The notes under the pieces: generated by a model
The model's database searches: none
What the model was told of the DNA's origin: nothing
Seen by the model: the letters and a program-made list of their open reading frames with translations, nothing else
Translations under genes and position numbers: made by a program
NCBI GenBank assembly: GCA_033763695.1
Contig: JANRKB010000003.1
Location: 62,001-126,000, forward strand
Origin: JANRKB01 sp033763695
GTDB taxonomy: Bacteria; Planctomycetota; Phycisphaerae; Phycisphaerales; UBA1924
Length of the DNA: 64,000 bases
Reading direction: 5' to 3'
Shown here: positions 59,757 to 64,000 of the stretch, one piece after another
How the letters are laid out: the number at the start of each line of letters is the position of its first letter
How positions within the stretch are numbered: position 1 is the stretch's first letter

Positions 59757-62072
59757 TCAGCGTTCGTTCACCGTCGTCTCATAGCGGACGCCGTCAGGAA
59801 CCGGCACGGGCACACCAACACTCACGCCGTGATCGCCCGCGGTTTGGCTCCACGAATCGACCGCCACGAAGGACGTTTGTCGCGACATGAGATTGTGAGC
59901 CAGCGCCACGCGGAGAATCTCGCTCGCGTTCTCCTCCGAGTCGACGCCAGCAAGCGCACTCTCGGACAGTTCGCGGATCTTCATGCGTGCCCACACCGCA
60001 TCAAGCCCGGACTGGGTCGCAACGCGCTCCGCCGCACGCGTCAGCACCGCCAGCGACATTCGGCGGCCTCCCGCTTCGCCCACGATCGACAGTTCGCCCC
60101 GCGAGCCACTTCGGATACGCCCGCTCACGATCACCGGCCGACCGGCATACAGATCCGGCAGCCGCCGCGGATACACGTCGGCGATCTCAACGCCGTGGCT
60201 CTCAAGCCGCACATCCGCGAGCGCGGCGTGCGACACACGATCAAAGAAGCGTTCCATGATCTCGCTCGCGTCGTCGCGTGGATCCAGATACGCCACCGCG
60301 CCACGCCCGATGCGGGCGACGCCGTCAAGCAGGTATCGGTTCGTGCTGGTGCCCACGCCGAAGGAGAAGATCCGTGTCTCGCCGAGATGCTCGCGCAGTT
60401 CGGTCATCACCTCGGCTTCGTTGCCGATGAATCCATCGGTCATGAAGCAGACAAACCGCGTGCGATCACGCTCGCCGTCGGCATCGCGCCAGCGCCCTTG
60501 CGGGAAGTTGAGTGCCGCACGCACGCCGTCGAGCATGTAGGTGCCGCCCTCACTCTCCAGGCCCTCCACAAACTCAATCGCTTCGCGCACGTTTCGGCTC
60601 GTCGCCTCGACCGGGCGATCTCGGAATATCGAAGGAGCCGCGGCGAACCGGATGATGGCGAAGGTATCGCTGGGACGCAACTGCCGAAGCACGCGGATCG
60701 CGGCGTCCTTGGCCTGACGGATCGGGCGTCCGTTCATGCTCCCCGAGCAGTCAAGCAGGAACACCATCTCCATTGGTCGGCGTTCGAGCCGATCGAGCTG
60801 CTCGGGCGGCACGAGCATGAGCGTGAAGTAGTCCCAGCCGCTGTTGCGCGGGTCGGGCTGAATCACCATCGCGTTCTTGGTGACTGATCCTGCCACGTTG
60901 TACCTCACGACGAAATCGCGGTTGGGAATCGAGTCGGACGCATTGAGCGCGACCCGCGCCCGCGAGCTTCCATCGCGGCGCACATTGACCGCGTGCGTGA
61001 CTCCACGCACATCTTCGATCTCCATGCCGGCGTCAATATCGAGCGTGATCGCGATGTCATGCCCGCTGCGCTCATTGGGTCGCAGATACGTCACGTCAGT
61101 CTTCTGCCCCGATGCTCCGCGATCTTCGCGCGCAACTGCGCCGATCCCGTCGCGCCCCGACGACGGCGGGTTGAAGCGCGGCCCGACGACCATCGGAAAG
61201 ACAAACTCAAACGCGCCGTCGCGATACGCGAGCGTGTTGAAGTATGTGATGGTGACGTCGATGCGCTTCCCGGGCTCGATATTCGCCACAGTCTGCGTAA
61301 AGATGTTCGGGCGTTCCTGGCTCAGGAGCGACGCGACCTTGCCTTGGCGGCGTGCGTTCTCATAGATCGCACGAGCCTCATTCCGCTCACGGATCACGCC
61401 GCGGATCGTGCGGCTGCCGATCGTCATCAGGAAGTCATTGACCGCGGCGTCCTCGGGCAGTGGGAAGACGTAGACCGCCTCGATCTTCTCTGAGAACGGG
61501 TTCTGAAACGTCTGCGTGACATTGACCGTCGAGACGTAGCCCGTGACCCGCGCGGTGACATCCGTGTGCTCCAGCGGCACCGGCACAACACGCTTGGCGT
61601 CCGATTCATCCGGGCGTCGCACGATGAGAGAGCCACAGCCGGGTCGATCGTCGTTGGAGTCGATCGTCAGGTACCTCGTGTCACGCGGGCCGCGTTCGAT
61701 GACCCACAACTCTTCATCAAAGCGCGGACCGACCGCGATCTGACGCGGCTCTTCTCGCTTGGCAAAGCCACCGGGCTTTGCCATCGCTCGTGACGGTGCG
61801 GACGGTGACGCCGAACGCAGTTCCCCGAGCTGCATCGTGCCTGTCTGATCACTTTCTTCGGTGCGGCCGAAGTACAACGTCTGCGGGTCGTCGCTGTAAC
61901 CCACATAGTTGGCGTCGGCGCGCAGTTGGTTGTACTCCGGCCGCTCGGACGCCACGTACAACGCGCCATGCTGATCTGAACTACACGACACGATCGCCGC
62001 CGCCGCCGCGGCACACAACGCGACGAGTCCCGAGGCCTTGATCCAGACTTTCCACGTTTGTTGTCCGCGCAT
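59757..62072 (-). CDS. VIT/VWA-domain lipoprotein, 771 aa
   Basis: The signal peptide ends in the lipobox IVSC with Cys30, so the protein is probably membrane anchored. A VIT (inter-alpha-trypsin) domain follows at roughly 150-280 (VTGYVSTVNVTQTFQNPFSEKIEAVYVFPLPEDAAVNDFLMTIGSRTIRGVI, RRQGKVASLLSQERPNIFTQTVANI). The VWA domain from ~433 has an intact metal site DCSGS (Asp441, Ser443, Ser445) with TDGFIGNEAEV later. VIT-VWA proteins are thought to mediate cell-surface or matrix contacts. GAGG lies 7 nt before ATG 62072. It is the last of three genes on this strand. Confidence 0.9.
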   Translation of the reverse strand: MRGQQTWKVWIKASGLVALCAAAAAAIVSCSSDQHGALYVASERPEYNQLRADANYVGYSDDPQTLYFGRTEESDQTGTMQLGELRSASPSAPSRAMAKPGGFAKREEPRQIAVGPRFDEELWVIERGPRDTRYLTIDSNDDRPGCGSLIVRRPDESDAKRVVPVPLEHTDVTARVTGYVSTVNVTQTFQNPFSEKIEAVYVFPLPEDAAVNDFLMTIGSRTIRGVIRERNEARAIYENARRQGKVASLLSQERPNIFTQTVANIEPGKRIDVTITYFNTLAYRDGAFEFVFPMVVGPRFNPPSSGRDGIGAVAREDRGASGQKTDVTYLRPNERSGHDIAITLDIDAGMEIEDVRGVTHAVNVRRDGSSRARVALNASDSIPNRDFVVRYNVAGSVTKNAMVIQPDPRNSGWDYFTLMLVPPEQLDRLERRPMEMVFLLDCSGSMNGRPIRQAKDAAIRVLRQLRPSDTFAIIRFAAAPSIFRDRPVEATSRNVREAIEFVEGLESEGGTYMLDGVRAALNFPQGRWRDADGERDRTRFVCFMTDGFIGNEAEVMTELREHLGETRIFSFGVGTSTNRYLLDGVARIGRGAVAYLDPRDDASEIMERFFDRVSHAALADVRLESHGVEIADVYPRRLPDLYAGRPVIVSGRIRSGSRGELSIVGEAGGRRMSLAVLTRAAERVATQSGLDAVWARMKIRELSESALAGVDSEENASEILRVALAHNLMSRQTSFVAVDSWSQTAGDHGVSVGVPVPVPDGVRYETTVNER

Positions 62073-62150
62073 GAGATACCTCGGAAGAGTGAGTCTTCGT
62101 TCCCTGCGTCGCGCCGGCACGCCAACGCAGCATTCGATCTGTCGACGCGA

Positions 62151-62693
62151 TCAGTGTTCTGCGCCGGGGGCGGACGTCGTCAGCGTCGCCACGGCATCAA
62201 TCTTCTCGCCGCCCTCGGTCGCGCTCGCCATGACGCGTGCGACGAGTTGCGGCGTGCTGTCCAACGGACCGCGATATTGCATGTGCAGTCGCGCCACGCG
62301 CGTCTTGCCGCGGGGCAGGTCGTGCCCCACGTCAAACGCCGCGATGATGATGCGGCACGGCTGATTGTCCTGCGGATGAAGAGCCTGCGCGTCGTATCGC
62401 GGCGGGGCCTCAAACGCGGGATGCCCTCCGCCTTCGACACCCGAAAGAAGCGTTTGCCCCGGTGCGTCCTGGCTCGTGATCTCGATCTGATACGCCGCGA
62501 GCGTCTTGCTGCCACTGTCAACGAAAACGTCCATCGCGACAAATCGCGCGTCGGGAGAGCCCGATGTCTCAGGTGCGTGCGACGCCACATCCGTGTGGCG
62601 TCCATGCGACGCGGCCAGCAGCATGAGCACGCCCGCGAGCGCGAGCAGCGCAGCACACCATGTGAGGCTGCCGATCGAGGTTCGCGGATTCAT
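62151..62693 (-). CDS. Membrane-anchored protein with cohesin-like region, 180 aa
   Basis: One N-terminal span (LTWCAALLALAGVLMLLAA) anchors a beta-rich domain whose opening ARFVAMDVFVDSGSKTLAAYQIEITSQ resembles the start of cohesin or related Ig-like domains. GGGHPAFEAPPRYD and ARLHMQYRGPLDSTPQLVARVM follow. The likeness is only suggestive. Its start overlaps the stop of the preceding EF-hand gene as ATGA, so the two are translationally coupled. Confidence 0.6.
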   Translation of the reverse strand: MNPRTSIGSLTWCAALLALAGVLMLLAASHGRHTDVASHAPETSGSPDARFVAMDVFVDSGSKTLAAYQIEITSQDAPGQTLLSGVEGGGHPAFEAPPRYDAQALHPQDNQPCRIIIAAFDVGHDLPRGKTRVARLHMQYRGPLDSTPQLVARVMASATEGGEKIDAVATLTTSAPGAEH

Positions 62694-63553
62694 CGCGAGC
62701 CTCCTGTCGATGCGAGCGGCACAAGACTCACGGCACGGGCCGCGATCAACTCGACATCCAGATCGTCGACGAAGCCGTCGCCGTTCAAATCCGCGAGCGA
62801 GAAGCCCGCCTTGGCCAAAGCTTCGCTGCCCGCCTTGACGCGTCCGCCGAGTGGTTCGAGTGTCCGGGCCAAGACGTACGCATCGAGCACATCCACCACG
62901 CCATCGTGGTTGAGGTCGAAGGGATTCGAGGCCACCCCTGTGCTCATCACTCCAGCGGCAGGCGACATCGGGGCCGCAAGCATGGGCCGAGCAACCGCGG
63001 GAGCCCCCGGTGCACGCTCGTCCGCCATCAGGCCAGCGGCGCGACTGGGCTCTGCGAGAGCCAACTGCGACGCGTCTTGCTCGGCTTTCTGCTTTGACGC
63101 GTTCTGGGCGACCGTGATGGGAGACGACGTGTGCGGCGCCATGTACTTGAAGGCGACCGCCGTACCGATCAAGAACAGCACCGCCGCGGCGATTCGCTGC
63201 GTCCGCATGCGGCTGCGGGCACGCCGCTGACGGTCTTCGAACGCCATGGCCGCGCCAGCAAGAACACGCAACTTCATCTGAGGCGGCACGGCAAGGTTGC
63301 GTGCGAAGGCTCGCTTCAACTCGGCGCGGGCTTCGGCCGAGATCTGCGGCTCGCGGGCAACTTCCTCTGCCGAACCAACTTCTCGGGCAGCCTTCAACCG
63401 CTCCGGTAAATCAATCGGCACGGCTTCGCCAACTCGATCCGCCTCGCGGGATCCATCGCCTCGCGCAGCGCCTGCCTCGCCCGATCCGGGCTGTGACGGC
63501 CCGGAGGGTTCTCCCGGGCTCGGCTGGTCGGGTTGGCGGGGTTCATCAGTCAT
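62690..63553 (-). CDS. Single-span membrane protein with two dockerin-like EF-hands, 287 aa
   Basis: The first ~115 residues are polar and helical, Pro/Gly-rich at the start, then a membrane span at 121-136 (IAAAVLFLIGTAVAFK). After a linker two Ca-binding loops occur, DLNHDGVVDVLD (213-224) and DLNGDGFVDDLD (255-266), arranged as a dockerin-like pair. The topology resembles anti-sigma factors, with a cytosolic N-part and an exported C-part, but no sigma gene is adjacent in the window. It heads the three-gene set with the cohesin-like and VIT/VWA genes. Confidence 0.72.
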   Translation of the reverse strand: MTDEPRQPDQPSPGEPSGPSQPGSGEAGAARGDGSREADRVGEAVPIDLPERLKAAREVGSAEEVAREPQISAEARAELKRAFARNLAVPPQMKLRVLAGAAMAFEDRQRRARSRMRTQRIAAAVLFLIGTAVAFKYMAPHTSSPITVAQNASKQKAEQDASQLALAEPSRAAGLMADERAPGAPAVARPMLAAPMSPAAGVMSTGVASNPFDLNHDGVVDVLDAYVLARTLEPLGGRVKAGSEALAKAGFSLADLNGDGFVDDLDVELIAARAVSLVPLASTGGSR

Positions 63554-63639
63554 GGTCGCTCATCGATTGCAGCGCGCGAGCCTCGTCAGAAGTTCGCGCT
63601 TTCAAAGATTTTCTTGGAACTCCCGCCGACGCAACCCCC

Positions 63640-64000
63640 TCAGAACAGGCTCGGTTGTTCGCCACCCTCGCGTCCGGCCTGCCCCTCGCGAGACTTGGGA
63701 GCCACATGGGGTGCCAGTTGGACGCGGACACGCGGCTTGGCCGCCAGCGGCACAGCATCACGCGGCGCATTTCCATGATCTCCACCAGCCTTCACAATCG
63801 ATCGGACCTCGCCCGTCGCGAGCCGCGTCCGCAGTTCATCTCCGGGCTGCAACGACGAGGCATCGCGTGCGATCGCGCCATCGGCGGTCATGGTCAGGCT
63901 GTAGCCTCGCTCCAACACGCGCAGGGGACTGACCGCCCCGAGCTGTCGCTCCAGCGCGACAAGGCGAGTCCGCGCCGCTGGCACAACGAGGCCCGTTGCC
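63640..64000 (-). CDS. xseA: Exodeoxyribonuclease VII large subunit, C-terminal part, cut by window
   Basis: XseA with XseB degrades single-stranded DNA. The visible C-terminus carries the family end pattern: RLVALERQLGAVSPLRVLERGYSLTMTADGAIARDASSLQPGDELRTRLATGEV, matching the LSPLxVLxRGY...GD-L-x-x-xxG motif. The frame is open to the window's right edge, so the start lies beyond it. The last ~45 residues are a variable Pro/Arg-rich tail. Confidence 0.88.
   Translation of the reverse strand, partial: ATGLVVPAARTRLVALERQLGAVSPLRVLERGYSLTMTADGAIARDASSLQPGDELRTRLATGEVRSIVKAGGDHGNAPRDAVPLAAKPRVRVQLAPHVAPKSREGQAGREGGEQPSLF

Overview
The window looks like chromosomal DNA of a planctomycete, most likely class Phycisphaerae. 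The evidence is high G+C, dense gene packing, and lineage-typical traits: paired dockerin-like EF-hand repeats at the end of a secreted cytochrome c peroxidase, a PAPG-type PEP-CTERM-like sorting tail, short zinc-ribbon membrane proteins, a tricorn-like protease, and a dnaE2/imuB/imuA mutasome cassette. No phage, transposon, CRISPR array or rRNA operon is visible. Two tRNA genes are present: Ser-GCT at 23595-23685 and Arg-TCT at 38041-38114.

Layout. 1-9300: rRNA pseudouridine synthase (cut by the left edge), a YihY membrane protein, a small lipoprotein, a lone nuoB, a secreted transglutaminase-fold protein, a dockerin-tagged di-haem cytochrome c peroxidase, and a phosphohexomutase. 9300-22700: a membrane ATPase preceded by octamer repeats, an M42 peptidase, PhoU-like and tricorn-like proteins, trigger factor, a UDP-sugar pyrophosphorylase, acylphosphatase and EPSP synthase. 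23000-29630: a coiled-coil protein, tRNA-Ser, and the imuA-imuB-dnaE2 translesion cassette with a recognisable promoter. 29950-36550: a CFA-type methyltransferase and a divergent MFS exporter, two PilZ proteins, ispG, and a PEP-CTERM-like protein. 36580-44630: a secreted endonuclease/phosphatase-fold protein, tRNA-Arg, glutamate-type dehydrogenase, ndk, an FHA protein, hemW, ssb, two paralogous zinc-ribbon membrane proteins, and a small gene behind argG.

44640-49400 is an arginine regulon on the minus strand. It runs argR, argC, argB, argF with stop/start overlaps or tight spacing, then argG; two ARG-box-like sites lie in front of argR. 49560-54680: a secreted M3 peptidase, a class-I amidotransferase-like hydrolase, a D-2-hydroxyacid dehydrogenase, a LOG-family protein and a CYTH protein. 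54690-64000: ligA with a stop/start-overlapping micro-ORF, a large secreted protein of unknown function, and a three-gene set (membrane protein with dockerin EF-hands, cohesin-like membrane-anchored protein, VIT/VWA lipoprotein). The window ends inside xseA.

Regulatory reading. Several promoters share a TATGCT-like -10. Two genes (phosphohexomutase and ndk) carry an identical 14-base word 96-97 nt before their ATG, and trigger factor carries a similar word at 94 nt. Short-period tandem repeats of 7-8 bp occupy three intergenic spots. The least explained pieces are the VIT/VWA-dockerin operon, the gene-free stretch at 57046-57680 with a perfect 20-bp palindrome, and the shared start point of the CFA-type and MFS genes.
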